Shown: positions 35,403 through 44,353, counted from the first letter of the stretch. The stretch: DNA of 48,896 bases from Gemmatimonadota bacterium (GCA_025359135.1 JANYHJ010000087.1:1-48896), one strand, 5' to 3'. The notes: generated by a model from the sequence alone, not told the origin. Translations and numbers: made by a program.

Positions 35403-36200
35403 TCAGCGCTGCGCGATCTTGCGCGCCTTCGCCTGACTGTTGAGCGTCCAGTCGTAGTCCGTCTGCACCGCCTTGAAGTCGCCGCTCAGGAGCAGCTGCT
35501 TGTCGAGCCCGTCCGGGAACCACTTGGCCATGAACTTCGCGGACCCCTGGATCGTCCCGCCGAAGTCCTCCTTGTAGTAGCCGAAGATCATCGAGTGGTT
35601 GAGTGTGCGGCTAGCGACGTCCACGCGGTTCTTGTTGGGCGACTTGAGGATGAACTGCACCCCCTGGTCGTCCAGCTGCGCGTCGAGCTTCGCGCCCGTG
35701 TACGCCTCGCTGCGGAGCGGTGGGCACCCCATCGCGGCACAGACGAGCGCGAAGTGGATGCGCGGCTCCTTGTACGTCGGGCGGATGATCCTGTGCTCGA
35801 TGTCGTCGAGCGTGTAGTCCTTGCCCCCCACCTTCGCGAGCGGTTCCGCCCACGGGCCCTTGAGCTTGAGGAAGAGCGTCTTGTTGATGTTGCGGATGCT
35901 CTCGGTCTCGTTGTGCGAAACGATCAGCTGGATCGTGTACGCGTTGTACGCGTTGATCCAGAACGCGAGCTGCTCGTCGCGCGGCAGCGTCGCCGGATCG
36001 GTCGCGGCCAGCGTCTTCAGGTACGCACCGAACTCGGGCGCCGCCTTGAACGCGTCGTAGTTGACCATGCCGTTGATCACGTGCTTGCGCAGCAGCGCGT
36101 CGAAGGCGCCATGGTCAAACCCCTGCGATGCAGCAGCGCCGGCAGCGGTGACGCTCATGGCGATGGCCGCGACCGCGCGGCGAATGGAACGGGTGGACAT
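35403..36200 (-). CDS. DUF547 domain-containing secreted protein
   Basis: The protein has 265 residues from the ATG at 36200. A signal peptide spans about 1-26 (AAGAAASQ). The DUF547 region shows LAFWINAYNAYTIQLI, IHFALVCAAMGCPPLRSEAYT and RTLNHSMIFGYYKEDFGG. The conserved Cys-Pro and His suggest a papain-like or redox-related fold, but no activity is established for the family. It follows the flavoprotein gene by 50 bases on the same strand; DUF547 genes often neighbour TVP38 membrane proteins and mercuric-reductase-like enzymes, as here. Confidence 0.88.
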   Translation of the reverse strand: MSTRSIRRAVAAIAMSVTAAGAAASQGFDHGAFDALLRKHVINGMVNYDAFKAAPEFGAYLKTLAATDPATLPRDEQLAFWINAYNAYTIQLIVSHNETESIRNINKTLFLKLKGPWAEPLAKVGGKDYTLDDIEHRIIRPTYKEPRIHFALVCAAMGCPPLRSEAYTGAKLDAQLDDQGVQFILKSPNKNRVDVASRTLNHSMIFGYYKEDFGGTIQGSAKFMAKWFPDGLDKQLLLSGDFKAVQTDYDWTLNSQAKARKIAQR

Positions 36201-36250
36201 GATGCGAACTCCGGGAAGACGGGACGGGACCGCACCGGCATCGGCGCGAA

Positions 36251-37756
36251 TCAGGCGAAGAAGCGGAACCAGGTCGTGAAGAACTGTCTGGCCGTCGGCG
36301 TCAGGCGCGTGCGGTTGTACGCGTCGGCTGCCTTGCGCAGCGACTCGCCGATGGTCGGATACGGATGGATCGTCGCGCCGATGGCGCCCAACCCCAGCCC
36401 GTTGGTCATGCACAGCGTGATCTCGCCGATGAGATCGCCCGCATGCTCGGCCACGATCGTGGCGCCAAGGATCCGGTCGCTGCCGGCCTTGAGGTGCACG
36501 CGCACGAGGCCCTCCTCCTGGCCGTCGAGTCGCGCGCGATCCACGTCGTGGAACGGGACGGTGATGGTCTGCACGGCAAGGCCCGCCTGCCTGGCGCTTT
36601 CGGGCGTGTACCCCACGTGCGCGAGCTCGGGACTCGTGTACGTGGCCCACGGAATCACGAGCTGGCTGGCCTTGGCGCGTCCGAAGAAGAGCGCGTTGCG
36701 CACCACTGCGCGCGCCATGAAGTCGGCGGCGTGGGTGAACTGGAAGCGGCTCGCGCAGTCGCCGATGGCGTAGACGTTGGCGTTGCTCGTGCGGAAGCGG
36801 TCGTCCACGACCACGCCGCTCTTCGTGAAGGCGACGCCGGCCTGCTCGAGCCCCATGCCCTCCACGTTCGGTGCGCGCCCGATGGCCACGAGCAGCTGGT
36901 CGCCCTCGAGCACCTCCTCGCGGCCGTCGCAGGTGATGACAACGCGAAACGTGCCGCCCTCGTGCTGCACCGTGTTGATCGCCACGCTGAAACGGAACCG
37001 CACGCCGCTCCTCGACATGCCCGCCTGCACCAGCTGCGCCGCCTCGGCCTCTTCGCGCGACAATATCCGGGCGCTGCGATCGATGAGCGTCACGTCGCTG
37101 CCGAAGCGTGCGAAGCTCTGCGCCATCTCGCAGCCGATCGGGCCACCACCGATGACGAGCAGGCGACGCGGCAGCGTCGTGAGCGTGAACACCGACTCGT
37201 TGGTGAGGTATGGCGTGCCCGCGAGCCCGGGAATCGGCGGCGCGGCGGCGCGTGCCCCGGTCGCGATCACCGCGCGCCGGAAACGCAGCACCTGATCGTC
37301 CACCTCGACCGCGCTCGCCGACATGAACCGACCATCGCCCAGAAAGACATCGACGCCGAGCGACGCGTAGCGTGGCGTACCGTCCACCACCGAGATGTCC
37401 GCGCGCAGGCGGCGCATGCGCTCCATCACGGCGCCGAAGTCACCGCCCCCGCTGGCGGCCGGTCCCGCGAAATCACTGGCGGCCGTGCGCGCGGCCTCCC
37501 ATGCGCGCGACGGCGCGATCACTCCCTTGCTCGGCACGCAGCCGACGTTGAGGCAATCGCCACCCATGAGGTGCCGCTCGATGAGCGCGACCTTGGCGCC
37601 CAAGCCCGCGGCCGCGGACGCCGTCACGAGGCCGGCCGTGCCCGCGCCGATGACCACCACGTGATAGCGGTCCTTCGCGCGCGGATTGGTCCAGCCGTGC
37701 GGGTGCACATTGGCCACGAGCCGCCGGTTGTGTGCGTCGTCGGGCTGCATCACCAT
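36251..37756 (-). CDS. Mercuric-reductase-like pyridine nucleotide-disulfide oxidoreductase
   Basis: The protein has 501 residues from the ATG at 37756. The FAD motif is GAGTAG (37-42). The redox-active disulfide is Cys68/Cys73 (GGDCLNVGCVPSK). The NAD(P)H motif is VIGGGPIGCE and the second FAD block is VYAIGDCA. The C-terminal HPYPTIGE supplies the catalytic His-Glu. There is no N-terminal mercury-binding domain and no C-terminal Cys pair, so mercury reduction is unlikely; a lipoamide or other disulfide substrate is more probable. The gene sits 29 bases after the TVP38 gene, a well-known association. Confidence 0.92.
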   Translation of the reverse strand: MVMQPDDAHNRRLVANVHPHGWTNPRAKDRYHVVVIGAGTAGLVTASAAAGLGAKVALIERHLMGGDCLNVGCVPSKGVIAPSRAWEAARTAASDFAGPAASGGGDFGAVMERMRRLRADISVVDGTPRYASLGVDVFLGDGRFMSASAVEVDDQVLRFRRAVIATGARAAAPPIPGLAGTPYLTNESVFTLTTLPRRLLVIGGGPIGCEMAQSFARFGSDVTLIDRSARILSREEAEAAQLVQAGMSRSGVRFRFSVAINTVQHEGGTFRVVITCDGREEVLEGDQLLVAIGRAPNVEGMGLEQAGVAFTKSGVVVDDRFRTSNANVYAIGDCASRFQFTHAADFMARAVVRNALFFGRAKASQLVIPWATYTSPELAHVGYTPESARQAGLAVQTITVPFHDVDRARLDGQEEGLVRVHLKAGSDRILGATIVAEHAGDLIGEITLCMTNGLGLGAIGATIHPYPTIGESLRKAADAYNRTRLTPTARQFFTTWFRFFA

Positions 37757-37785
37757 GTCCGCGTCGTGGCGAGTCGAAGACGTCG

Positions 37786-38541
37786 TCACGGCGCCGCGGG
37801 ACGGCCCGCTGCGACGTCCGTGCCCTCGGTAGCCTCGCGCAGCGCGCGCCGTGCCGTGCGCGTGACGAGCGCCGTCACCACGATCGTCGCGAGCAGGCCC
37901 ACGCCCAGCACAGCGTAGTACCCCGCGTCCTTCGGCGCCTGCGCGCCACTCGCGAGCGCAGCGACGTCTCCCGCCAGTCGCCCGTAGTACACGAACAGCA
38001 CGGTGCCCGGCAGCATGCCGAACGCGGCCACGAGGTAGTCCCTGAGCGTCACCTGCGTCAGCCCCAGCGCATAGTTGAGCAGCGAAAACGGAAATGCCGG
38101 CGAAAGGCGCAGTAGCGTCACGATCCGGCGCCCGTCCGCGCCGATGGCGCGATCGATCGCGGCAAAGCGTCTGTTGCCGGCAAGGCGCTGCTCGACCCAG
38201 CCGCGCGCCGCGTACCGCGCGATGAGGAACGCCAGCGTGGAACCGAGCGTCGCGCCCACGAAGACCAGCGCGATCCCCTTCACGAGACCGAAGATTGCGC
38301 CGGCCGCGAGCGTCAGCAACGACCCCGGAATGAACGCGACGCACGCAAGGGCATACCCCACCACGAACACGACCGCGCCAAGCGCCCCGAGTCCGTTGAT
38401 GTACGCCGCGAAGCGCGGCACGAGTGCGGCCGCCTGCCGGCCGGCCAACACGAGCGACACGAGCACCAGCACCACCACGAGGACGCGTCCCCACCGCTGC
38501 GCGGGCGTCGTGGCAGGTGTCGGTGAGGCAGCGGCGGTCAT
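37786..38541 (-). CDS. TVP38/TMEM64 (VTT-domain) membrane protein
   Basis: The protein has 251 residues from the ATG at 38541. Five or six hydrophobic segments are present. The VTT-domain signature includes FIPGSLLTLAAGAIFG, GATLGSTLAFLIARYAARG and LLRLSPAFPFSLLNYALGLT. Relatives in eukaryotes scramble or move lipids; bacterial ones are poorly understood. TACCTT (38549-38554) seven bases before the ATG resembles the leaderless promoter pattern seen elsewhere in the window. It forms an operon with the flavoprotein and DUF547 genes. Confidence 0.92.
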   Translation of the reverse strand: MTAAASPTPATTPAQRWGRVLVVVLVLVSLVLAGRQAAALVPRFAAYINGLGALGAVVFVVGYALACVAFIPGSLLTLAAGAIFGLVKGIALVFVGATLGSTLAFLIARYAARGWVEQRLAGNRRFAAIDRAIGADGRRIVTLLRLSPAFPFSLLNYALGLTQVTLRDYLVAAFGMLPGTVLFVYYGRLAGDVAALASGAQAPKDAGYYAVLGVGLLATIVVTALVTRTARRALREATEGTDVAAGRPAAP

Positions 38542-38630
38542 CGTCACGAAGGTAGGAGGTTCACGTGCGTTCGGCAGGTCGCCGGAAATACGCCTGCGCC
38601 CGGTCTTCCGGATTGCCGCACGCGATCGGC

Positions 38631-38846
38631 TCAGGCGTGCGCCCCACGGAACACGAAGGACAAGGCCCCGCACACGTAGAGCCCCGCCCAGAGGAAGCCG
38701 AGCCTCGGCGGCTCCTTGAGGTACACCCACGCGAACGGTACGAACACCGAGAGCGTAGTGGTTTTCTGGATGATCGTGAGCTGCCCGACGGAAAGCGTCG
38801 TGTGACCCACCCGGTTCGCGAATACCCGACGCAGGTATTCGGACAT
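38631..38846 (-). pseudogene. Truncated DUF486 (DMT-like) membrane protein
   Basis: The 71 residues match the C-terminal two thirds of DUF486 proteins, which are normally about 110-115 residues: SEYLRRVFANRVGH, VGQLTIIQKTTTLSVFVPFA and FLWAGLYVCGALSFVFRG. The first ~45 residues, including two membrane helices, are missing; the frame upstream meets a stop within about 50 bases. It is probably a dead fragment, although a short protein could still be made. Confidence 0.65.
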
Positions 38847-38925
38847 GCGCGTGGTCGCAGTCGGTTGGCTGTTGACTTACTTCATGCCGAATGTAACGTC
38901 TCCATTGACAAGCCTGCCCGCGAAA

Positions 38926-38964
38926 CGTGCAGAAGCGTCGTGCAGAAGTGTCGTGGGAAGAGTG
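38926..38964. repeat. Three tandem 13-bp repeats upstream of the response regulator
   Basis: CGTGCAGAAGCGT (38926-38938), CGTGCAGAAGTGT (38939-38951) and a diverged CGTGGGAAGAGTG (38952-38964) lie head to tail, about 95 bases before the regulator start. A perfect TTGACA hexamer lies just before them at 38905-38910. They could be binding sites for the regulator or another protein. Confidence 0.55.
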
Positions 38965-39056
38965 GGCGATTGCATGGCGATGACGCCATCGCGCCCTCCA
39001 AGTGGGAAAGCGGAGTTGAACATGGAAGATCCAGGCATGATCCCGGCGTCCGCATC

Positions 39057-39686
39057 ATGATCCGCGTCTTCGTTGCCGACGACCATGCGATGCTGCGCGA
39101 CGCACTCGCGGCCAAGCTCGCCACGATCCCCGATTTCGGCGTGGCTGGCCAGGCCGGCACGGTCGAGGAGATGTTCACGCGACTCCCCACCTCCGATGCC
39201 CGCGTGCTGCTGCTCGACGTGCGCATGCCCGGGCCTCCGCTCGCCGACACGCTGACGCGGCTCCGCACCGAGTTCCCCACCGTGCAGGTGCTCGTCGTCT
39301 CGGGCTATCCCGAGGAATCGTACGCGGCCCGCGTCATCCGCATGGGCGCCGCCGGGTTCCTCAACAAGGAACACGCGATCGACCAGCTCGCGGTGGCGAT
39401 TCGCACCGTGGCGAGCGGTGAACCGTTCGTGACGGCGCGCCAGGCGAGCGACATGGCGCGCTCGCTGCAGCGCCCCGGACTTGCGCCACCGGAACTCTCC
39501 GAGCGCGAGCTCGAGGTGCTGCAGGCACTGGGCGCCGGTGAATCGCTCAAGGAAACGGCGGCACGCCTCTCGATCAGCCCCAAGACGGTGAGCACCTATC
39601 GTGCGCGCCTCGCGGAGAAGCTGGGCGCGAAGTCCACCGCGGAGCTCATCCGCTACGCCATCGATCGCGGACTGCTCCCCGGCTGA
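39057..39686 (+). CDS. NarL/FixJ-type response regulator
   Basis: The protein has 209 residues from the ATG at 39057. The receiver domain has DDH at 8-10, the phosphorylated Asp in LLLDVRMPG and a Lys in FLNKEHA. The LuxR-type HTH starts at LSERELEVLQALGAGESLKE and ends with KTVSTYRARLAEKLGA. It is cytoplasmic; no sensor kinase gene is adjacent, so the partner is elsewhere. The longer frame upstream lacks domain similarity. Its 210-base upstream region carries tandem 13-bp repeats. Confidence 0.92.
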   Translation: MIRVFVADDHAMLRDALAAKLATIPDFGVAGQAGTVEEMFTRLPTSDARVLLLDVRMPGPPLADTLTRLRTEFPTVQVLVVSGYPEESYAARVIRMGAAGFLNKEHAIDQLAVAIRTVASGEPFVTARQASDMARSLQRPGLAPPELSERELEVLQALGAGESLKETAARLSISPKTVSTYRARLAEKLGAKSTAELIRYAIDRGLLPG

Positions 39687-39770
39687 CGTGTCACCCGCGC
39701 GACACGCGCCAGCTGCACTGTCCTCGCGCGACCCATTGCGCCACGCTTCCGCTCCCGCGATGCTGAACGC

Positions 39771-40412
39771 ATGACCGTGATCGAGGGAGTGCCCGCGCCG
39801 GGTGCCGCCGAACTCCTGGGCCTGATCCTCGGCTCCAGCTTCGCCGCGGGCCTCAACCTCTACGCCACGGTCCTGATCGCGGGACTCGTGCAGCTCGCCG
39901 GGTGGACTACGCTCCCCGGCGGACTCGGGTTGCTCTCGCATCCAATGGTACTCGGCATCGCGGGCTTCCTGTTCGTGGTCGAGTTCCTCGCCGACAAGGT
40001 CCCCTTCGTGGACAATGTCTGGGACGCCGTACACACTTTCATCCGTCCCACCGCAGCGGCGGCCATCGCGATCGGTGCGATGGGCGGTGCGCCGGAATCA
40101 TGGAAGATCGGGGCCGCGTTGCTCGCGGGCACCGTCGCACTCACGAGCCATGGCGCCAAGGCGAGCACCCGCGCCGCCGCGAATGTCAGCCCGGAGCCGT
40201 TCTCGAACTGGATCCTGAGTATCGGCGAGGACCTCCTCGCGGGCGGCCTCACCTGGCTGGCGACGACGCACCCCTACGTGGCTGGATGCATCGTTGTCGT
40301 GCTGCTCATCGTGGCGGTGGTGCTCGTGCGCGCCATCGTGCGACTCGCGCGGAAGTGGCTCGTCGAACCGTTCGTCGAAGGCGCCGGCGAACCGCCCGCC
40401 CCCGCGTCGTAA
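39771..40412 (+). CDS. DUF4126 membrane protein
   Basis: The protein has 213 residues with four to five hydrophobic segments. DUF4126 signature blocks are present: FAAGLNLYATVLIAGL, FVVEFLADKVPFVDNVWD and VHTFIRPTAAAAIAIGAM. No function is established for the family. The stop lies eight bases before the end of the converging Ala/Ser-rich gene, so there is no room for a terminator between them. Confidence 0.88.
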   Translation: MTVIEGVPAPGAAELLGLILGSSFAAGLNLYATVLIAGLVQLAGWTTLPGGLGLLSHPMVLGIAGFLFVVEFLADKVPFVDNVWDAVHTFIRPTAAAAIAIGAMGGAPESWKIGAALLAGTVALTSHGAKASTRAAANVSPEPFSNWILSIGEDLLAGGLTWLATTHPYVAGCIVVVLLIVAVVLVRAIVRLARKWLVEPFVEGAGEPPAPAS

Positions 40413-40420
40413 GCGCGCGG

Positions 40421-41560
40421 CTAGAAGTCTTCCCAGGCGAAGCCGGCGGCCATCCGCTCGAGCTTCTTCTGCTTCACGTCGAGCCGCAGCACGGTCACCG
40501 CGCCCGCGCGCTCGGTCGTCGCGCGCGTGACCAGCTCATCGATGCCGTCCCCATCGACGTCATACGCGCCGAGGATCTCGTGCGAGCGGAAGCGGAAGTC
40601 GGCGACCTTGAGCGGCGTCACCTTCCCCTTGTCGTCCACGATCACCACGCGCTCGACAAACCACTGGCCGCGGTCATCGCGCAGCATCATCGCCATCGCA
40701 AGACGTCCCAATGCGCCGAAGCACCCGAGCACGCGCGTGCCGCGCGTGATCACCTTCTTCGAGACGCCAGTGTACGCCGGCCGCGGCGTGTTCTTGACGA
40801 CGAGCTCGAGCGAGTCCTTGAGCCACTTCTCCCGCTCCTTGAGGTCTGCGCTCAACGAGTCGCGCACGCACGGCTCGCTTTCGGTGGTGCTGCTCGCGGC
40901 GGACGACGATGAAGCGGACGAGGATGCCACGGGTGACGCGGCGGACGATGACGCGATGGGTGAGGACGCGGCGGACGGTGACGCGGCCGCTGATGACGCC
41001 GCGGCGCGCACGGGCAACGGTACGCCCACGCGTTCCGCGACGGCAGTGAGCTTGTCGTTCTTCTTCGCCATCGAATCGATCGCTGGCGTCAATGCGAGCG
41101 TCGCCACCACGCGCGAGCTCCAGACGTCGAAGCCCGTGATTTTCGTGGCAATCGTGCCGAACGTGCCGTGCAGCGTGAACGCCGTGCCGATCGGGATCGG
41201 TGACCTGGTCGCGATGACCTGCTGGAACGCACGCGCACGCGCGCTGTCCTTGCGCACGTCGAGATCCAGTCGCGCCAGGTCGAGCAGCAGGCGCTTGCCG
41301 CGCGCAGCCGCCACGAAACGCGCTTGCCCAGCGGGCGGCCACGTGGTGCGTGCGATGATCGAATCCCCGACCACCGCGAGGTCGGTGCCGAGTCGCAGTC
41401 CATCGGGGCCGAGCTTGATGGGCGGAGGAACGGGCTTGGGCGCCGGCGCCTTGGTCGCTGGCTTGCTGGCGCTCGACACCGGCCTGGTCGCTCCCTGCGC
41501 GAGCGCCGTTCCCGTGAGGGCGGCAAAGACGAGCGCGAGCGGCACAAGGCGTGCAGACAT
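40421..41560 (-). CDS. Secreted protein with Ala/Ser low-complexity linker and C-terminal calcium-type motif
   Basis: The protein has 379 residues. The signal peptide is 1-22 (TGTALAQ). A Pro/Lys-rich stretch (23-50) precedes a beta-rich domain of about 135 residues. An Ala/Ser-only linker then runs from roughly 186 to 228 (DNA about 40873-41010). The C-terminal domain has GAYDVDGDGIDELVTR, a DxDxDG loop typical of FG-GAP or EF-hand-like calcium sites. I recognise no named family for the whole. It is divergent from the FAD subunit gene with 102 bases between starts. Confidence 0.65.
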   Translation of the reverse strand: MSARLVPLALVFAALTGTALAQGATRPVSSASKPATKAPAPKPVPPPIKLGPDGLRLGTDLAVVGDSIIARTTWPPAGQARFVAAARGKRLLLDLARLDLDVRKDSARARAFQQVIATRSPIPIGTAFTLHGTFGTIATKITGFDVWSSRVVATLALTPAIDSMAKKNDKLTAVAERVGVPLPVRAAASSAAASPSAASSPIASSSAASPVASSSASSSSAASSTTESEPCVRDSLSADLKEREKWLKDSLELVVKNTPRPAYTGVSKKVITRGTRVLGCFGALGRLAMAMMLRDDRGQWFVERVVIVDDKGKVTPLKVADFRFRSHEILGAYDVDGDGIDELVTRATTERAGAVTVLRLDVKQKKLERMAAGFAWEDF

Positions 41561-41662
41561 GGCCCAATGCTACACGACCCCATCGTGCGCGCCACCTCTC
41601 GCTCGCCCCCCGTGCGGGACGTCCCCCCGCGCGCTATCGTATTCCTCCCTTCGTCATCCCGC

Positions 41663-42616
41663 ATGCCTTTTCGCTACGTCCGACCCATCGACGCGCCCGA
41701 CGCTGGACGCGCCCTCGCAGAACCGTCCTCGGTTCCGCTGGGTGGGGGCACGGACCTGCTCGTGACGATGCACGAGGGACTCGCGACGCCTTCCACGCTC
41801 GTGGACCTGCGCCGCGTACCGGGCTCCGATGCAATCACCACCGCGAGCGACGGCACGCTCACCATCGGCGGCAGCGCGCGCCTCGCCGACATCGCGACGC
41901 ACCCGCACGTGCGCGCGCACTACGGCGTGCTGGCCGAAGCGTGCGAGAGTGTCGGCACCACGCAGCTCCGCGAAATGGGCACGCTCGGCGGCAACCTCTG
42001 CCAGCGGCCGCGCTGCTGGTACTTCCGCCGCGGCGTCAGCTGCTTCAAGTCCGGCGGCAACCGTTGCCCAGCCGCCCAAGGCGAGAACCAGTACCTCGGC
42101 GTTCTTGGTGGCGGTCCGTGCCACGCGCCGCACCCGAGCGATCCGGCCGTGGCGCTCACGGCGCTCGAGGCCACGATCATGGTGGGCAGCGCCACGCACG
42201 AGCGACGCGTTCCGATGGGCATGTTCTACGACGCCACCGACGTGACGCGCGAGACGGTCCTCGCGCCCGGTGAGTACGTGCGCGCCGTCGAACTCTCGCC
42301 CGCAAACGCGGGACCCGTGCAGCGCTACGAGAAGCTGATGCAGCGTGGCGCGTGGGACTTCGCGCTTGTCTCGCTCGCGGCCGTGCGGCGCACCGACGGC
42401 GACGTGCGGCTCGTGCTCGGCGGCGTGGCCCCGAAGCCGTGGCGCGTGACTTCGAGCATCGAGGAGGACGTCGCGAGTGGCGGTCTCGACGAGGAGACGA
42501 TTGCGGTGCTCGCCGAACGCGCGCTCTACGATGCCGCCCCGCTCTCGCAGAACGGCTACAAGGTGACGCAAGCCGAGGCGCTCCTGCGGCGCGCCATGGC
42601 GGTCATCGCCCGATGA
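41663..42616 (+). CDS. Molybdenum hydroxylase FAD subunit with 4Fe-4S insertion (PaoB/YagS-like)
   Basis: The protein has 317 residues from the ATG at 41663. The FAD-binding start VPLGGGTDLL and the MGTLGGNLCQ loop define the CODH-type FAD family. Between them and the SDPAVAL block sits a cysteine cluster, Cys113, Cys118, Cys127, Cys135 and Cys153 (CQRPRCWYFRRGVSC), which in E. coli PaoB holds a [4Fe-4S] cluster. That marks the PaoABC/YagTSR aldehyde oxidoreductase branch. The partner small and large subunits lie 18-21 kb upstream. The gene is first in a four-gene run with overlapping starts. Confidence 0.9.
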   Translation: MPFRYVRPIDAPDAGRALAEPSSVPLGGGTDLLVTMHEGLATPSTLVDLRRVPGSDAITTASDGTLTIGGSARLADIATHPHVRAHYGVLAEACESVGTTQLREMGTLGGNLCQRPRCWYFRRGVSCFKSGGNRCPAAQGENQYLGVLGGGPCHAPHPSDPAVALTALEATIMVGSATHERRVPMGMFYDATDVTRETVLAPGEYVRAVELSPANAGPVQRYEKLMQRGAWDFALVSLAAVRRTDGDVRLVLGGVAPKPWRVTSSIEEDVASGGLDEETIAVLAERALYDAAPLSQNGYKVTQAEALLRRAMAVIAR

Positions 42617-43206
42617 GCGCGACCAAGCGTCACCCGTTCGCCTGCATCATCCTCGCGGCAGGCGCCGGCTCGCGCTTCGGCGAACCGAAGGTGGGCGCCG
42701 AGTGGACGACTGGTGTGCGCTTCATCGACCAGGTGGCGCAACTCGCGACATGGACTGGCGCGGATCCGATCATCGCCGTGGTGCCACCGGGCGTGGCGGT
42801 GCCGGACGGCGTGCGCGCCGTGATCAATGCCGATGCGAAGGGCGAGCAGGTGGCGTCGTTGCGACTCGCGCTCGCACAACTCACCAGCAGCACGGCCGAG
42901 GGCGCACTCGTCTGGCCGGTGGACCATCCCGCGGTGCGCGTCGAGAGCGCGTTGGCGGTGCTCGACGCCGCGCGCCGTACCGACGCGGCGATCGTCGTGC
43001 CCACGCAGGGTGGCCGCCGTGGGCATCCCACCTGGTTCCATCGCAGCACGTGGCGCGAGCTGGTGACCGTGAAGGACGGCGGCGCGCGCGCGGTGGTGCA
43101 GGCCGATCCGTCGCGCGTGGTGGAGGTCGCTGTCGACGACGCGGGCGTGCATCACGACATCGACACGCAGGGCGACCTCGTGGCCGCGCGCGGCCGGACC
43201 GCATGA
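42613..43206 (+). CDS. MocA-like nucleotidyltransferase for molybdenum cofactor
   Basis: The protein has 197 residues. The N-terminal LAAGAGSRFGEPK is the nucleotide-binding motif of MobA/MocA/GlmU-type transferases and VWPVDHPAV carries the metal-binding Asp. GGRRGHPTWF matches the MocA pattern. MocA joins CMP to molybdopterin for hydroxylases of the xanthine dehydrogenase family, which fits the FAD subunit upstream (start overlaps its stop by 4 bp). It may equally be specific for this enzyme, like PaoD-linked factors. Residues beyond the core are not informative. Confidence 0.85.
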   Translation: MSATKRHPFACIILAAGAGSRFGEPKVGAEWTTGVRFIDQVAQLATWTGADPIIAVVPPGVAVPDGVRAVINADAKGEQVASLRLALAQLTSSTAEGALVWPVDHPAVRVESALAVLDAARRTDAAIVVPTQGGRRGHPTWFHRSTWRELVTVKDGGARAVVQADPSRVVEVAVDDAGVHHDIDTQGDLVAARGRTA

Positions 43207-43724
43207 CGCTCAACGGCGCCCCGAGAATCGTCGCGCACCTGATCGAGACGGGCACGACGGTGGCGCATCCGCTCGTGACGCCCGTCGTGCGCATCGGTCG
43301 CGATCCGGAGAACGAGATTCTCGTGCGCGACGCCACGGTGTCGCGGCTGCATGCCGAAGTGCGTTCGGCGTTCGGCGTGCGCACGCTCACCGTCATGGGT
43401 TCGACGGGCGGACGCGTCAACGACGAACGGGTCGACGCGCCGGTGATGCTGACGCCGGGCGACCTGGTCGAGATCGGCGCGCGTCGCTTCACGTATCACG
43501 AGGGCGAGTTGCCGAGCGGCGTGATGTCATACGTGGGACACGGACAGGAGGCGCAGGGCGATCCCCTGCTGTCGCGCACGACGCAGTCCAATCCCGTGGT
43601 GCGGGTCGAGCAGCTGGCGCCGTCGGCGACGAGCAGGCCCGGTCGCGACTGGGGGAGCTTCGTGCTCGTGGCGGTCGCGTTCCTGTTCGGCTGCTGCGTG
43701 TATCTCGGCGGCATGCCGCGCTGA
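43203..43724 (+). CDS. FHA-domain membrane protein
   Basis: The protein has 173 residues from the ATG at 43203, which overlaps the MocA-like stop by 4 bp. The FHA domain (about 25-100) shows VVRIGRDPENEILV, the Ser-Arg-x-His motif in VSRLHAEV and GGRVNDERV; it binds phosphothreonine peptides. A linker of ~50 residues leads to one C-terminal membrane helix (SFVLVAVAFLFGCCVYLGG), so the FHA domain faces the cytoplasm. A link to molybdenum enzymes is not obvious. A longer upstream frame is a shadow of the previous gene. Confidence 0.87.
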   Translation: MTLNGAPRIVAHLIETGTTVAHPLVTPVVRIGRDPENEILVRDATVSRLHAEVRSAFGVRTLTVMGSTGGRVNDERVDAPVMLTPGDLVEIGARRFTYHEGELPSGVMSYVGHGQEAQGDPLLSRTTQSNPVVRVEQLAPSATSRPGRDWGSFVLVAVAFLFGCCVYLGGMPR

Positions 43725-43729
43725 ATGCC

Positions 43730-44278
43730 GTGAGCGTGGCGCGCGGGGTGGAGACGCGAGCGCGCGTCGTGGTCGTCACCGGCGCGGAATCGACGGGCAA
43801 GAGCTTGCTCGCAGCGGCACTCTCCACGGAAATCGGCGCGCCACTCTCCCTGGAGTTCGCGCGCGCGCATGCGGAGGGGGTGCAACGTGCGCTCGATGCG
43901 TCGGACGTGGAGCCGATTGCCCTGGGGCAACGGGCCAACGAGGACGCCGCCATTCAGCGTGCACGAGGCGGTGCGGTGGTGCTCGACACCGACCTGCGTT
44001 CGACGCTGCTGTACGCGAAGCACTACTACGGCGATGCGCACGTGCCGGAGTGGTTGCGCTCGGCGGTCGACGAGCGGAGACCGGCGCTCTACCTGTTGTG
44101 TGATGACGACGTGCCGTGGCGACCGGATCCGGTGCGCGATTCAGCGGAGGCACGCGCGACCATGCAGCGCGTGATCGTGGCGAGCGTGCGCGCGAGCGGC
44201 GTGCCGGTGGTCGTGCTGCGGGGCGCGCCGGGTGAGCGACTCGCGCGGGCGAGAGCGGCGGTCGAAAGCATGGGCTGA
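43730..44278 (+). CDS. NadR-like nucleoside (ribosylnicotinamide) kinase-type ATPase
   Basis: The protein has 182 residues with a GTG start, five bases after the FHA gene. Walker A is GAESTGKS (18-25), exactly as in the kinase domain of NadR. DTDLRSTLLYAKHYYG and LLCDDDVPWRPDPVRD match NadR blocks that bind the nicotinamide riboside and the Mg ion. The adenylyltransferase domain of full-length NadR is missing. It probably phosphorylates nicotinamide riboside or a similar nucleoside in the cytoplasm. Confidence 0.82.
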   Translation: MSVARGVETRARVVVVTGAESTGKSLLAAALSTEIGAPLSLEFARAHAEGVQRALDASDVEPIALGQRANEDAAIQRARGGAVVLDTDLRSTLLYAKHYYGDAHVPEWLRSAVDERRPALYLLCDDDVPWRPDPVRDSAEARATMQRVIVASVRASGVPVVVLRGAPGERLARARAAVESMG

Positions 44279-44353
44279 GGCCAGCGACCGGGCAGAGGGC
44301 GATCCTGGCTTCGTGCCGCCCTTTGGAACACGCTCCCTCCGCGGTGAATCACA

